From: Macropodus opercularis
Lineage: Eukaryota > Chordata > Actinopteri > Anabantiformes > Osphronemidae
NCBI GenBank assembly: GCA_030770545.1
Contig: CM061100.1
Location: 9,948,501-10,012,500, forward strand
Length of the DNA: 64,000 bases
Direction: 5' to 3'
Position 1 is the first letter of the stretch, and the number at the start of each line of letters is the position of its first letter. Under the pieces are notes generated by a model. The model was not told where the DNA came from and did no database searches. It saw only the letters and a program-made list of their open reading frames with translations. A program made the translations under genes and the position numbers. Shown here in pieces: positions 41,601 through 53,346 of this stretch.

Positions 41601-44600
41601 CACAAGAGAGGGCAGAAAACTACAGTCTACAGTAAATGCAACACTTGTGATATACTGTAACAGACACAAACACTTGGAGGAACAGAAGGACTGAATTAAT
41701 CAGCAGCCATAATAGTGAAGAGATGTGGACTTGGAAAAAATGTCTTCCGCTTACACAGCTTTACTCTTAGCATTTATTAATTTATCCGGCAATTTGTCTC
41801 CTTTGTCCTTCTGCCTGACATGCTGCACCAGCCCTCTCTCATCCATCTCCCTCATTCTCTCGACACCTTGGTTACTTTGTCACCATTGTCTTTGTGCGCG
41901 TATCTACTCATTCAATTATTAATGGTTTTTGAATTTTTGCCAAATGTTAAGCAAGCACTTGAGCCAAGAGCTGTGTGCGTGTGTGCGTGTGTGTGTGTGT
42001 GTGTGTTATCCATATATACATGCACACTGCTGCTTCTCTTTGGTTTGGCTGATTTCTCCTCCATGTCCCACTCTACCAAATGTCTGTCTCTCAGCAATTG
42101 GTGGTTCTGCCATCACCCATTTATTCATCCACCTTTCCATCCATGCATTAAGGCAGCAATCTACCCATCCATCCCTCAAGCCACCCATTTGTATCTATGG
42201 GTGCAAATGATAAATGTTGAGACCTTGTTTGTGGAAAACATCCTATCTAAAGGACACTGCCACAGACAGATAATTTATCAAAGGGAACACACCCACACAC
42301 ACACACACACTCTCTAGTTATCTGTTCCTCTCAAACATACACACACATACATCACATATTCAAAGCCTTGATATTTCAGTTTCAAATGTGATCATATTTC
42401 ATATGTCATGTTTTGTTTCTTTTGCTGTTGAGGTTTTCAAAGTTGTGGCATTTTGCACAATAAATGTTCAATGTTTGATGAATCCAAGAAGATGCTTAAC
42501 ACGCACGTATACAATCATTCTTGGGGCCCCAAGATACGACTCCATGACATAACTGGCAGGAATACTGGAATTTCATACATGCACCTACAATGGGACAATT
42601 CCAGAATTTGGTGGAGTACAGCAAAAATGTCGACTATGCTTCAAAATGACATTATGCATAGTTTTATACTGTAATAGAGGCAAGATAGAATAAATGTATA
42701 AGACTCTAATCACCACCCAACCCAAGTAATAGTTCCATTATTCAAACTGGCATTTACAAGGTTTCTGAATTCAATTTGTTTTGATTAAGTTTGAAGTTGT
42801 TTAAATGTATCTGTACTGGCAGGAGCTGTGTTTCTGACTTCACATTTAAAGGTATGATTGAATGTCTTTTGGCATAGTGCTTGGCTGCATTCATAACCAA
42901 AACCAACTGTTAGTGTGTACAGTACATGCACCTGGCTGCTTTCACAGTCAAAGATAAACGCAACACGTAGCTGAGGGGCCGTTGCATTTGTGAGGGGAGA
43001 AAAAGAAACACCTGGAGCAAAGAGAAGGAGCAAGAAGCGAAAAGGCATTTCAGTGTAGAAGAGGTTTTAAGCGTTCAGCCTTTATCTGTCGGCAAGCAAG
43101 GACTCATCTGAAGAACACCCCATCTTGAAGGGGGAGTGTGACGTGGAATGCTCACTGGAGCCCTTCAGTTCTGTCAGTGTCTCTGACCCTTCCTTTGAAA
43201 GTGTAGAGGACACTGAGTATCCTGCGAGCAATGGGGGAACTAGCAAAGAACATACAGACGGTGGTTGTTCTTACAGGAGCTGGTGTCCTCAGAGATCGTT
43301 CAGAAAAAGAGTAGTAGTGGTTCTGCCGTGATGGTGGAAATACAAACCCCCGGATAGCACTGAAACCAGCAGCTCGTCCTGCAGGAGAGGCGTGTGCTGG
43401 TTGTAATATATTGGACCTGGTCACATACTGCAACTCAAGAAACGTTTCTTCTACAGATCACCTACAGTATGGACCACATTGTATTACTGTACTGTATGTG
43501 TGTTTAGATGGGATCATTCATAGTTTTGCTTGATCTGTGAAGGGGGTGAATGAAGATGAATGAGGCCACTGCCCTCTCATGTGCCTCTATTGATTTCTGT
43601 ATCACCATGTCAAACCTCTGGCTGTCATACACACACAAATGAAAGCTTGTTTTTCGCTGACAGACTTGGCAAATGGTTCTCCTCTCTTTCTTAGAACAAT
43701 ATGAGCATAGCAACAAAAGAGACTTGAAACGGGTCTTACCTTCAACATAAAATCAATGAACACTTGCAGTAGCCATGTAGTTGATCGTATCACTTGGACG
43801 TTTTGTCAAAGGGTTTTTTCCTTTGCCATTTGTGCCACTGTAATTTTCACTTCCATGTAAAAACCTTTAAGGCCCAAGGGCAACAACTGAAAAAAAAAAG
43901 ACCACCAGCTCATCTGTGGGGACCGGTGATCCAGTCGGAGTTCAGCAGTTGCATCGCCCAACACGTTCTGTTAGCTTCAGCTTGTATCACTGTGTAGCTC
44001 TGTGGGCAACAGCGCAGGCAGACATGTAAAATCATTGTTATCTGGTGCGTTAAGGGAAGGACTAATGATTCAGTTTGAGACCTTCTGATGTCCTACTAAG
44101 GAACCCACCAACATTTCACTATACTCAACCTACATTAGATATTTTTGCTTTTTTGTTTCAAACCTTTATTGATGCTGTACTTTTTGTACCACAAAAGAAA
44201 CATTTAAAAACATCCATTCACGATCAACATCCACATAACCTCACATTTCTCCATTGGCCCTGGTTGCATTTGTGCTATTCGTGACAATTTGCAGATGTGA
44301 AATCCTGAAAGCGTCACTGTATAATTTGACAAAAGTTGCACAGAGAGAAGCAGTGAGGGGACTGAACACAGATTTTAAAATTGCTCCTCCGTCTTGTCCT
44401 CCTGTTTGACATGTCTGACATGGCGGCATGACGGGATAAACTAGAGTTAATGCAGAGCCACCTTCAACGCTGCGCTGTTCAAACCACCGCATGCTTTTTA
44501 AGGGTGCGAGGTCTAGTTCAGGGATTTTCGATTGGCTGGGGGGGGTTTAGCTTCCTTTTACAGTAATTGCTGCTATGGAGATTGGGGCTTCAAAGAGAGA

Positions 44601-44672
44601 AATACTGTCTGACAAATTACTGCTGGACCCAGCGATTTCACTTCATGCGCGTGTGTGTGTGTGTGTGTGTGG

Positions 44673-44711
<39 letters not shown>

Positions 44712-47700
44712 CTCAAATGGGAGGAGAGTGTGTTGGAAAAATGGGAGCTGTCAATCAACCTAATGAGACCAACCTTCTCAGTGCACACACACACACACAC
44801 ACTCACACATAAACACACACACTCCACAGCGCCATTGGGCCATTGGAAGTGCCACATAATTGGGTTTCCTTTCCAGGACAACAGACATGCTCACTGGATT
44901 AGATCTGACCACCGACGCCAACTCTCCCCATGTCTCCCTCGCTCCGCTGTTCTTTTTCCTTTTTAAGGCCGTTTCTGCTTTTCCTTAGCATTTATCGCCC
45001 CGTCTCTTTGCTCAGCCTCTTCACTTCCTTTATCTGCCTTTTGTATTGTATCCCCTCAGTCCGTGTCCTTCCCACCTCTGACCTACAGCACAGCTATGGT
45101 CCTTTATCCACGTATCCAATATGAACTGCCGTCGGTGGTAATCTACCTCTTTTATTTTCATCGGGCAACTGGTATGTACTGTACACGAGATGAAAGATGA
45201 AGCTTTATTGGAACTTTGTGCAGTAGTAAACAGATACAGTAAACTGAGGGGTGGATTTCAAAGCATCGTAGGAAAAATGGTATAGAAATAATAAGCAATG
45301 GGTTTTTCCTTTTTCTCACAGTTCCTCGATCCCTAAGGAATGTTCACATCCACTCTCCCTGCCCCTCGCATTGTCTCGATTTGAGTAGAAACTCTCAAGG
45401 AGTGTGTGGGTGTGTGTGTGTGTCAGTGTGTGTGTGTGATAGAGACAGAGAATGTCTTAGCTGTCCTTCCTCATTCCTACATTTCATTTTGGGTTGGGGT
45501 TTTTTCTGCTTATTTTATGTTTTTCAGAAAATAATCAAAGTTGTTTAGACAACATGATGACCTCACCTTTAGTTTAGTTAGTTTGTTGTTTGTTGGTATT
45601 TGAGATAGCAGAGCACAGCCTAGAAGAGCAGGGAGACAGAGCTTCATGGTGGACCAGAGATGGATTCCATGTACTGTACAGGGCCACTGGAAGCTTTATT
45701 GTAATCTCTTTAATATACCTGCCGCATAAGATTAGATCATATGTGTATCTATACAAATAGATACACATATGATAGTAGTTTCTGAAACTTGGGCCAGTCA
45801 AAGTCAAGTCAAATTTAGTTTATTCCACAGCTTGTCTCAATATGGCAACTTCTACTTTCCACTGGTTTTATAGTTTTGTTTGTTTGTTTTGTTGTTGTTT
45901 TACACCTGTAAAAAAGCTGAGATTTAGGATGGAAGTGGCCACGCTCCAAAGACCAGGCTGCCATCTCTGTGTTGTCCATTTCTCCCGTTTGTTGAACAGT
46001 CATGCTCACATATTGTGTTTACTCTGAACAGACATACGGTGTTTACACATCAAATGAGTACATGTCTCCAGAGTGAAGACATTTAGTGATAATCACTTTC
46101 AAAATAGGCAATTTTGTGGTGGATCCATTTGGGTAGAATTTTTATTATTATTATTATCATTATCATATTACATCTTTGGCTTAGTGAGTACAGTGTATTT
46201 ACATTGGGACAATGAGACTGATGATTACAGCGAGGTAAATATTTGGGTGCTGGTGGGTGCCAGCGTGTGTGGGGGGTGGGGGTGTTTTTGTTGTTTTTTT
46301 TCTTTACAGCTGTAAGCGTCTCCATTTGCAATATATCAGGTTTGTGAATACATGTGAAACATCCATAGAAACACAATCTGACCCACACACACACAACTCA
46401 ACAAGTAAATTTACAGTACAGTACATCACTTCACCACCCGTGCCATCAAACACAGGCTTGGTTTTGCAATGTGAGTGATGTGATTTGTGGGGGTTTTTTT
46501 GGCAGCATCGGCAACCACCTAAGATGCATCTCCTCCTTCTATCTGTCTAACCCCCCACCTTCAAAAAAAACTTCATTCCCTCCTTCATTCTCAGCTCCCC
46601 TCCCGCTTCGTGATATTAAGTGCTACTCTCACTGCTCCCTGTTTAGCCACTTGGCAACGCAGCAACACATCCATCTATCTGGAAATGTTTATCTGCGAGC
46701 TGTTTACGCCACGTACTCCTCTGCGCATAGACATTCACTCGGACTGGGTCTGTGCTCAGGAGCGAACGCACACACGCCGGCACCAGTTCCAGTTCTGCCT
46801 TGGAAACTCAAACAACAATGCAACAGACATGTTCTGACATGAGTGTAAACATGTGAAGACAAAGAAACGCAAACATAGATAAGCATATTTTTCCATGTGT
46901 TTTCTTTTTTTTTTTGCACTCTTATCAAGTACAAACACACACACACACATTGAGTCAAGAAGGAATGCTGATGGAAGATATGGTCACACGCTGGCTGGAC
47001 TACATATAAACAGTGGAAGTGGATTATTTTCTCAAAGACTGCACACACCACTGTTTACACACACACACGCATGCATACTACATCGTATACATGCATTTAG
47101 CACTCACGTGGAACATGACAAACAATTAGAGCAGATATCGGCAGGCTGTGAAGATCAAAGCAGTGCTTACAACAGAGAGAGCATCTTAAATGCGATGGAT
47201 GTGAAAGAAAGATTACGAGAAGTCACTGGAAGTATGTCGGGAATGGGTTGGTTTGGCAGATCGACTGAACTAGGAGGGAGTCTCCAAACTAAGGCTTGGC
47301 TACGGTAGGCTGCAAAGAATAGATGATGATGTGACATGTGCACGTTAAGATATACTAAGTTTAAATGGTAAATCGAGTACTTAAATCAGCCCACTGAAGA
47401 GTTTCCGACAACATCCAGCTCTATACTCGGAATCACCTGTTGTGTGTCGTGTCACAGTAGTGCATTGCAAAAGGCAACGTAGTTCAACTTCAGTAGTAGA
47501 AAAGGCAGTAACCTCCTTCTGTCTGTTTTTTTTTTTTCTTCTTCAGCCTTTTAGACACAGGCCAAAGGAAAACAAACACACACACATACACACAAAACTC
47601 TAACCGTAAATTACAGGCAAGCAGCAAATCATTCTCTCATGCCGTCCTCGGCTGACTCAAACATTTAGTTCATTCTGTTGAGCTCTGCAAATTAAAGTGT

Positions 47701-50700
47701 GCACAAAAGGCTTTCAAATGTTGGCATGCATTATATTGTGTTATAAAATTATGTGGCATTGATGCCAAAGCTTTCTGGTGTAATCATCAATTATGCCGCT
47801 GGTATTTTGCATGCGTGTCTGAGTGTTGGTATGTGAGGAGTGTGGAGGCTGCGGGGGCATCCGGGTTCAATCAATTCAACAGTGCAATGCAAAACCGTGA
47901 AGATAAAGCAACAGACGTGCACAATAATGACAAAAGGTGTATTGTTAATAAATGAACACTCAAACAAAAACTGGACACTAAACAGCAAAGCTGAACCTAC
48001 GCATGATAAAACATTAAAAATGCAGGGAGTGCTTTACTTTCTGTAATTTATGGGTAGAGTTATGTGTAGAAGGGTAGGACGCACAGACCCAAAGTTGACT
48101 TAAGACCTTATAACTGCTTTTTCTTTCATAATTTATGATGTTGAAACATTTCATATCCCTGAGGCCATAGAAAACGATTTAGGAGTCTGTTTATGGTTAC
48201 AAAAATACATCGGTTTCCTTGTTATACAACTACTTCAACTCTGATCTGCACTGACCACCTCCTCACCTCTGTTGGTTGTTTAGGTGGAGCTGTCTGACAG
48301 CACCTCCCACACCATCACCGATGCCTACGCTGGGAAGGAATACATCATCCAGGTAAGACCGAAATCAAACAACTCTCTTTAAGTTTGCTGCTTCCTCTTT
48401 ACTGAATATGTTCCACTGCCCTTGTGTTCTACAGGTGGCTGCCAAGGACACAGAGATCGGAACATGGAGTGACTGGAGCGTCGCTGTCCATTCTACACCC
48501 TGGATTGTAAATCCCATGCCCAACACTCCCACAACCGAAGCGGATGTCGTTCCCGGTACGTACAAGCCTTGTAGTCCAATCCAAGGCCTTCATTCAAAAA
48601 TGTGTCAGTGGGTGAGAGTCCACCACAGACAGACAGACAGCTGCTCACAGAGTCACCCGTTAACATAACAAATTCCACAGAACAACTGACTACTGAACTA
48701 AAACTAAGGAAAAGTTTGAAAAGGCTCCAACTAAGTCTACCACCTGGAGATGAGGTGCTCTCATTAATTCCTTAAGTTCCCCCAAAAGTTCAAAGAAATA
48801 TCAATAGAGACGCATTGAAGACTGAGCATGACTGAGTTCTGTCTGTAGAAATGTTACGAGCGTTTGTAAGATGCCGTTTGGTTTTTATCGGTCTTACAGT
48901 CTATCAGCTGGAGAAATCATTATGAAGATAATATCGTATTCCAGTAATGTTTTAACATTGTTCTTAGTGCCCATGGCTGTCACACAGTAAATTTCCTGAA
49001 CCAGTTAGGTATGAAATTAAATTTGGTTAATAACTTTTTTTATCATTAAATTGAGTACACTATAAGCATCTGATAGCCTTGAACTGTTATCACAGCTTAA
49101 GCTCTAAGATCCAGCAGCCTCCAGACAAATCAGCACACATCAACCTGAGCGCCTGCACGCTGCCTCGGGGAGAAACCGTGCCATGGTTTAAACACCGCTC
49201 ACGTCTTCCCCTTCAACTTCAAATTGGCTGACTTACAGTCTAACATCGCTGCATACGTCCTCGTTTACGCGTGAGGTTTTTAATGAACAGGAAATCATCT
49301 TTTCGTGTGAAATGCATTATGGAGCATTCTATTTTCGCTCATGGCTGGCACACACACACACACACACACACACAAGGGCGAACACTATCTCTGGGAATGA
49401 TGCAGTCGGCAGCCCTTTAGCATGTGCTAGAGATCACGGATGGCTCGCTTGTCAAATCGAAATCTCCCAACGCACTGATGATCCCTGAACAACAAGGTGA
49501 ACAACGATCCTCCTGTCTGGCTAGAATAGCAAATCCCCAACACATTCTGAATAAATAAGGACATGGACATGTTATATATATTTATATGTATATACATTTT
49601 ATATAGGTTGTATTTAGAATGACCCGCTGTTGGTGTAATTTCATAGTTTCACATTTACAGTAACTGAACTGTTCATTGTTCATTCGTTCGATCGTCTGTG
49701 GCCCTACATCGATCGCAGTCACGGTGGACGGACCGCACCCTAACGCTGTATTTCACGACATGCAGGAACTAGATCATTCTTCAAATTCCCTGTAGTGATT
49801 GCAGTTTGCTCTCACGCATACCTCTTATGTTGGACAGCCTGTTACTTGTCCAGGCTCCTGGTCCTGTTCACCAGAGGAGCTGTTGCATGTTTACTAGTCA
49901 GCTGTACGAGCCCATGTGCTGCAGGCAGATTTGTTATCTTCCTAGCCAGCCTGGCTGTTTTCCTTGTCTTTATGCTAAGCTATTTACGGAATATCCAGCC
50001 ATTCACCACAAAGTGATTGATTCTATTTGATGTCAACAGATTCACAAATTCACCTCCAGGGGCTGTAGACAGTTCCACAGGTTGAGATTACGTCCGTAAC
50101 ATACTCTATGTGGCCAAAAGTATTCGCTCACCCATCCAAATAATGGGAATCAGTGCACAAAGCAATGTCCATAAAGACATGGATGACAGAGTCTGGTGTG
50201 GATGAACTTGACTGGCCTGCACAGAGTCCTGACCTCAACCCGATAGACGCCTTTGGGGTGAATTAGAGCAGAGACTTAGAGCCAGGCCTTCTTGTCCAAC
50301 ATCAGCGTGTGACCTCACAAATGCACTGGAGGAATGTTTAAAAACTCCCATAAACACCCTCCTAAACCTTGTGGACTGAAAAGGGAGGACCGACGTCGTA
50401 TTGAACCCTATGGATTAAGAATGAGATGTCACTAAGTTCATAGGCCAGTCAGGACAGGTGAGCGAATATATTTGGCAGTATAGTGTATCTTACACCATAA
50501 TCTGTTGTGAATTTCCCAGTTGGAAACCTTTGTCTTTGCCATTGAAATCTCTTGGCGGTTTTACAGTACAACAGTGCCTCCTGTTGGCCTTGACCGGCGC
50601 TACACGCTGATAATCACACCACGGCGTGAGACCATGAAGAAACACACAAACACATGCTAAGCAGTACGCACAGAACGCTTAGCCTGTTTTAACGCTTCCT

Positions 50701-53318
50701 CACACACACACATAAGCAGCATACACACACGCATAGAGACAGTGTGCCCTCCGCTGGCATACAGTGTACTCCCACGCACACACATACTCACTCGGAACAC
50801 AGTGTATTCTTCTTGTTCTTGCAGAAGGAACAGTAGGTTATTGGGATTCTCCTCATGCCTGTTCTCCATCCAGCTGCCACCTTTCTGCTTCCCTTCCCTC
50901 TTCCCTTGTTCTGTTCTACCTTTCCTTCTATCTGTAGCCTCCAGGGTTCTTCATCTTTCAGTTTCACATTTCTTTTCCCATCTTTTCTCACGTCTCTGTC
51001 TATCGATCGTTCATGCTTACTCTTACCTTTCTTAGCCTCACACTTTGTGTCTATGTTGTTCTGGGGGCTCTGTGCCCACTTCTTTACAGATGCTACTTTC
51101 CGGGTGACTGATTGCATCCGTGTGGTCCCAGAGTGTGTGCAGCTACAACTGCTTTGTTAAAAGATGGCAAAGGTGATGTTGGAGAGTAAACCACTGAAGC
51201 CAGTTACAACTGTTGTATGTCTTTTTACCCGTGGGAAGAAAAAGATTATAAATAAATAAAAACCGAGGTGGCGAGGGTGCACGTAACCACAGCATCATTT
51301 GTTCAGGTCCAGACAGGAACCCTTGTTACATGTCATCCTCACTTTATCATCATCTCAAATGATGAAAAGCCTCAGGGACAAATTTATCCTAAACCACTGG
51401 GGAGTAATAGCACAGTTCCCATGGTTCCTGATTTATTTTGTAATCTTGACCTTTCATGAGGGAAATCGGTGGAAACATGCATATGTTTACCTTTATTTAA
51501 CACATTCTAAAAATATGTTTAAACGCAGAAATATAATTACTAGAATACATGGAAATCAACAAACCGTCAAATATGAACTTCTCCAGTGGAATGAGTTACT
51601 GGAAATAGAAACATAAAGATTTGGAAAACAGAAAAATATCCACTGGACCAGTAATCACAAACAGCTCAGCCAGAGTTTTCTACTCTGCTCAGCTGAGCAC
51701 GAAATAAATGGCCTTCTTGTGACTTGATTGTGTAGCTTAGAGTCTAAACACACTCTTACAGTTGTTCTATTTCCTGTCTGTCTGTATCCCAGCTTCCTTT
51801 CGTCGTTTTTGTTGTCCTTCCTTCCTGCACCAGCGTTAGCAGGCCTCCATGTCGATACAGCCCCAAGTGGAGGCTGCTTGAACTCGAGTGTCCGTCTCAT
51901 TTCATATCGCAAGTGTCGCTTCGTGACAGAGAGGCAACATTTAGAACCCCCCCCCCACCTTAACTGTTTGATCCGTCGCTTAGCAACCGCATTCCAAGAA
52001 GTAAAAGGCGAAATTGTTTGAAGCTTTAAAAAGTTGCGGCCATCTTCAGTGTCGCAACTATTTGAGACATAAGTTTCCAGTTTTTGCCTCACCCAGACTG
52101 TGAGACAGAAATAGGTGGAACCAAACAGCACTTCTTCTATATATTCTATGTTTAGAACTATTCATAAACACTTCTGTTTCCAGGCATCTATATGTAATAA
52201 GCATCAGCCAGCATAGCTATATATTAAAATCAGTGCTGACGTATCTTAAGGTTCCTGTTTGCTGCATGATCAAAAGCCCAGCAGGTAAGCTTGGGTTGTT
52301 GTGGCATATTTGTGAGCAACAGTTATTAACCTTTGCTGTTTGTTCATCCTCTAGTCTGTTAGCTCATTACATCAGCTCATCATTACCATCACGTTATTTG
52401 GCCACTCCAGAGGATGACTCGTGCTGAGCTGCTGCAAATGTTAAACGCCGCCTAGTTTTCTCTCTGGCTATTTCACACCTGGTTGCTTCCTTCTAATATC
52501 TCCCCATTCCCAACTCCTTACCACACAACAGTCATTAATTGGAAAGAGAGGGAAATCATATTTTCTCTGTGGGTCCTAGAGCGAGGGGCAAACAGCGCGA
52601 ATGAGTTACCACCTAACGTGCTGCCTGCAGCTGCTTTAGAAACCATTAAGTTGTGCGTTTTGTATTTGTAAAGTAATATAAGACTAAGCTATGAAAATGG
52701 TTTAAGCAGATAAATTCAAAAGTTGCAGCCTATTACTGTGAGGATGTGTAAATGGGTAGATATTCATAGTGTGTCTCGACTGTATTAACTCCTGCATCTC
52801 ACTTTCTTTTTTTTTCTCCCTTCACTTTACTCCGATATCTTCTTTCCATCTTCATATATTATCTACCTGTTTTCCTCCATCTCTGTCCTCAATTCCTATG
52901 CGGTCTTAGTGTGAATGAGATTTTTTTTTTTTTGTCCAGTTCACTTCATAACTGCCTTGACAAGTCCTATATTGATTGTGCTTGCAGATTAGAATTGATT
53001 TCACTGTGCACTGTATTTTCCTTTCGGTTTCATTCTTCCCGCTATGATGAGCACTCTTCAGAGACCATTCATCAAAGCGTCGTTTTGGACGTTTAGACCC
53101 CAGGGAACGAAAAAGTGTTTAGTATTTAGTGGAGTTTCTGGATGTTATTTTCTGTAAGGCTGATTTAGCTTTTGGTTTGTTTTGCAGAGACTAGGACTTC
53201 CCCTATACCGTCCTGCAAATCACCACAAAAGGGTGAACCTCCAGTGGGCCGAGCTGCCAGGCTCCTCACGTTTTTCTCACCGTTGCTGTTGGGAATGCTG
53301 CTGCTGTTGATGTGGTGA
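31347..53318 (+). CDS. cntfr: Ciliary neurotrophic factor receptor alpha, 3' six coding exons (5' partial)
   Basis: CNTFR is the non-signalling alpha subunit that binds CNTF-type cytokines at the cell surface and recruits LIFR and gp130, which signal through JAK/STAT; it is held by a GPI anchor. The join is 31347-31464, 32182-32348, 37318-37481, 48284-48352, 48435-48555 and 53188-53318: 770 nt, 255 complete residues plus stop. Visible landmarks are PPREP at the D2 start, YPKGFYCSW, KNRCH, KPDPPE, NPRRLEVTW, PSTWPD, FLRYRPLI, DAYAGKEYIIQVAAKD and GTWSDWSV, closely matching mammalian CNTFR and clearly closer than IL11RA. Splice sites are all consensus and phases are consistent. The first exon starts in phase 1, so upstream exons (signal peptide, Ig domain) exist but were not found in this window. 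Identity rests on remembered family sequences, not a database search. Confidence 0.96.
32182..32348 (+). CDS. cntfr: cntfr exon: second half of D2, with a missing conserved cysteine
   Basis: The exon is 167 nt, phase 2 in and phase 1 out, with a CTTTTCTCTTCAG acceptor and a G|GTAAGA donor. It encodes the rest of D2: QKDPVHKNRCHVRF, the FPYNVKVTAVNALGKAS strand region, and the link to D3. Aligned without gaps to human CNTFR, the position of the third conserved cysteine (before E/Q-KDP) is valine, GTG at 32204-32206. The fourth cysteine (32234-32236) remains, so that disulfide cannot form as usual. The surrounding frame is intact, so this is a substitution and not a misplaced splice site. Confidence 0.95.
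32349..37317 (+). other. cntfr: cntfr intron (4,969 nt)
   Basis: Bounded by GTAAGA and CCCCACAG. It contains a purine (GA)n tract near 33448-33463 and a 180-codon antisense open frame (33344-33886) without domain features. A CT-rich run sits at 34730-34760. I see no gene inside. Confidence 0.85.
37318..37481 (+). CDS. cntfr: cntfr exon: D2-D3 hinge and first part of D3
   Basis: The exon is 164 nt, phase 1 in and phase 0 out, between a CCCCACAG acceptor and a T|GTGAGT donor. It starts with the KPDPPE linker that opens the second fibronectin III domain in this receptor family, then NPRRLEVTWHSPSTWPD and FPLKYFLRYRPLI, ending at QWQH. The tryptophans and the LRYRP strand are core features of D3, the domain that carries WSXWS and contributes to cytokine binding. 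It lies about 5 kb after the previous exon and 10.8 kb before the next. Confidence 0.97.
38761..38783. repeat. (CA)n microsatellite
   Basis: Perfect CA repeat of 23 bp in the large cntfr intron. Confidence 0.9.
41462..41482. repeat. (AT)n repeat followed by poly-T-rich tract
   Basis: Perfect AT alternation, then T-rich sequence to about 41515. Confidence 0.9.
41561..41597. repeat. (CA)n microsatellite
   Basis: Perfect CA repeat of 37 bp. Confidence 0.95.
44650..44709. repeat. (GT)n microsatellite with GGGG interruption
   Basis: Two GT blocks separated by a G run, 60 bp in total. A CA-type tract on the same strand follows at 44783-44822, so the two blocks are complementary and could pair as an inverted repeat. 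Confidence 0.95.
45736..45773. repeat. Perfect 16-bp inverted repeat with 6-nt loop
   Basis: The left arm 45736-45751 and right arm 45758-45773 are exact reverse complements around TACAAA. The arms are AT-rich (ATCATATGTGTATCTA). No promoter or gene is nearby. Confidence 0.95.
48284..48352 (+). CDS. cntfr: cntfr exon: short D3 segment (23 codons)
   Basis: This is a 69-nt exon with phase 0 at both ends, so skipping it would keep the frame and delete 23 residues of D3. It encodes VELSDSTSHTITDAYAGKEY then IIQ, nearly identical to the mammalian segment. The acceptor is TTGTTTAG and the donor is CAG|GTAAGA. Because it is shorter than 60 codons and flanked by stops, it is easy to miss by ORF scanning. 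The following intron is only 82 nt. Confidence 0.96.
48435..48555 (+). CDS. cntfr: cntfr exon: WSDWS box and stalk
   Basis: The exon is 121 nt, phase 0 in and phase 1 out, with a TTCTACAG acceptor and a G|GTACGT donor. It encodes VAAKDTEIGT, the class I cytokine-receptor WSXWS box as WSDWS (48465-48479), and VAVHSTPW, where D3 ends. The remaining residues are proline- and threonine-rich and begin the membrane-proximal stalk, which is poorly conserved between species. Confidence 0.97.
49349..49374. repeat. (CA)n microsatellite
   Basis: Perfect CA repeat of 26 bp in the cntfr intron. Confidence 0.9.
50103..50487 (+). mobile_element. Degenerate Tc1/mariner-superfamily transposon remnant
   Basis: Imperfect terminal inverted repeats of about 28 nt: the left end (50103-50131) and the reverse complement of the right end share GCCAAA followed by TATTCGCTCACC. 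TA dinucleotides flank both ends, matching TA target-site duplication. Inside, 50210-50248 reads DWPAQSPDLNPID, the motif around the third catalytic acidic residue of Tc1/mariner transposases; the frame stops soon afterwards at a TAG. At about 385 bp it keeps only part of the transposase and cannot move by itself. Confidence 0.8.
53188..53318 (+). CDS. cntfr: cntfr terminal coding exon: stalk and GPI-anchor signal
   Basis: The acceptor TTTTGCAG at 53180-53187 opens a phase-1 exon of 131 nt, ending in TGA at 53316-53318. It encodes a short stalk with one cysteine (SPIPSCKSP; human CNTFR also has one stalk cysteine), a polar spacer (GEPPVGRAAR), and a terminal hydrophobic run LLTFFSPLLLGMLLLLMW with no cytoplasmic tail. 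That arrangement is a GPI attachment signal; the exact omega residue is not certain. The stop codon overlaps a GTGAGA donor at 53315-53320. If that donor is used, the protein may end one residue earlier (see findings). Confidence 0.92.
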
Positions 53319-53321
53319 GAC

Positions 53322-53346
53322 CACACACACACACACACACACACAC
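53322..53346. repeat. (CA)n microsatellite just after the cntfr stop
   Basis: Perfect CA repeat of 25 bp, beginning 4 nt after the TGA. It would sit at the start of the 3' UTR, or of an intron if the 53315 donor is used. Confidence 0.95.

Larger units (their letters stand above)
37482..48283 (+). other. cntfr: cntfr large intron (10,802 nt)
   Basis: Bounded by GTGAGT and TTGTTTAG, inside D3. It contains CA/GT microsatellites, an (AT)n/T-rich tract near 41462-41515, a perfect 16-bp inverted repeat at 45736-45773, a homeodomain-type site cluster at 38446-38560, and a 68-codon open frame at 43125-43331. No exon is supported. Confidence 0.85.
48556..53187 (+). other. cntfr: cntfr intron (4,632 nt) with a transposon remnant
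   Basis: Bounded by GTACGT and TTTTGCAG. It carries a (CA)n tract at 49349-49374, the Tc1/mariner-like remnant at 50103-50487, CT-rich sequence at 50860-51030 and a poly-C run near 51949. No exon is supported. Confidence 0.85.

Noticed and set aside
46704..47051. 115-codon minus-strand frame with Cys/Val repeats
   Set aside because: Product of (CA)n microsatellite translation, as are many other frames rich in HTHTH or VCVCV.
51655..52131. 158-codon minus-strand frame
   Set aside because: Starts at GTG and crosses a poly-G/C run; no domain. A repeat origin is possible but unproven.
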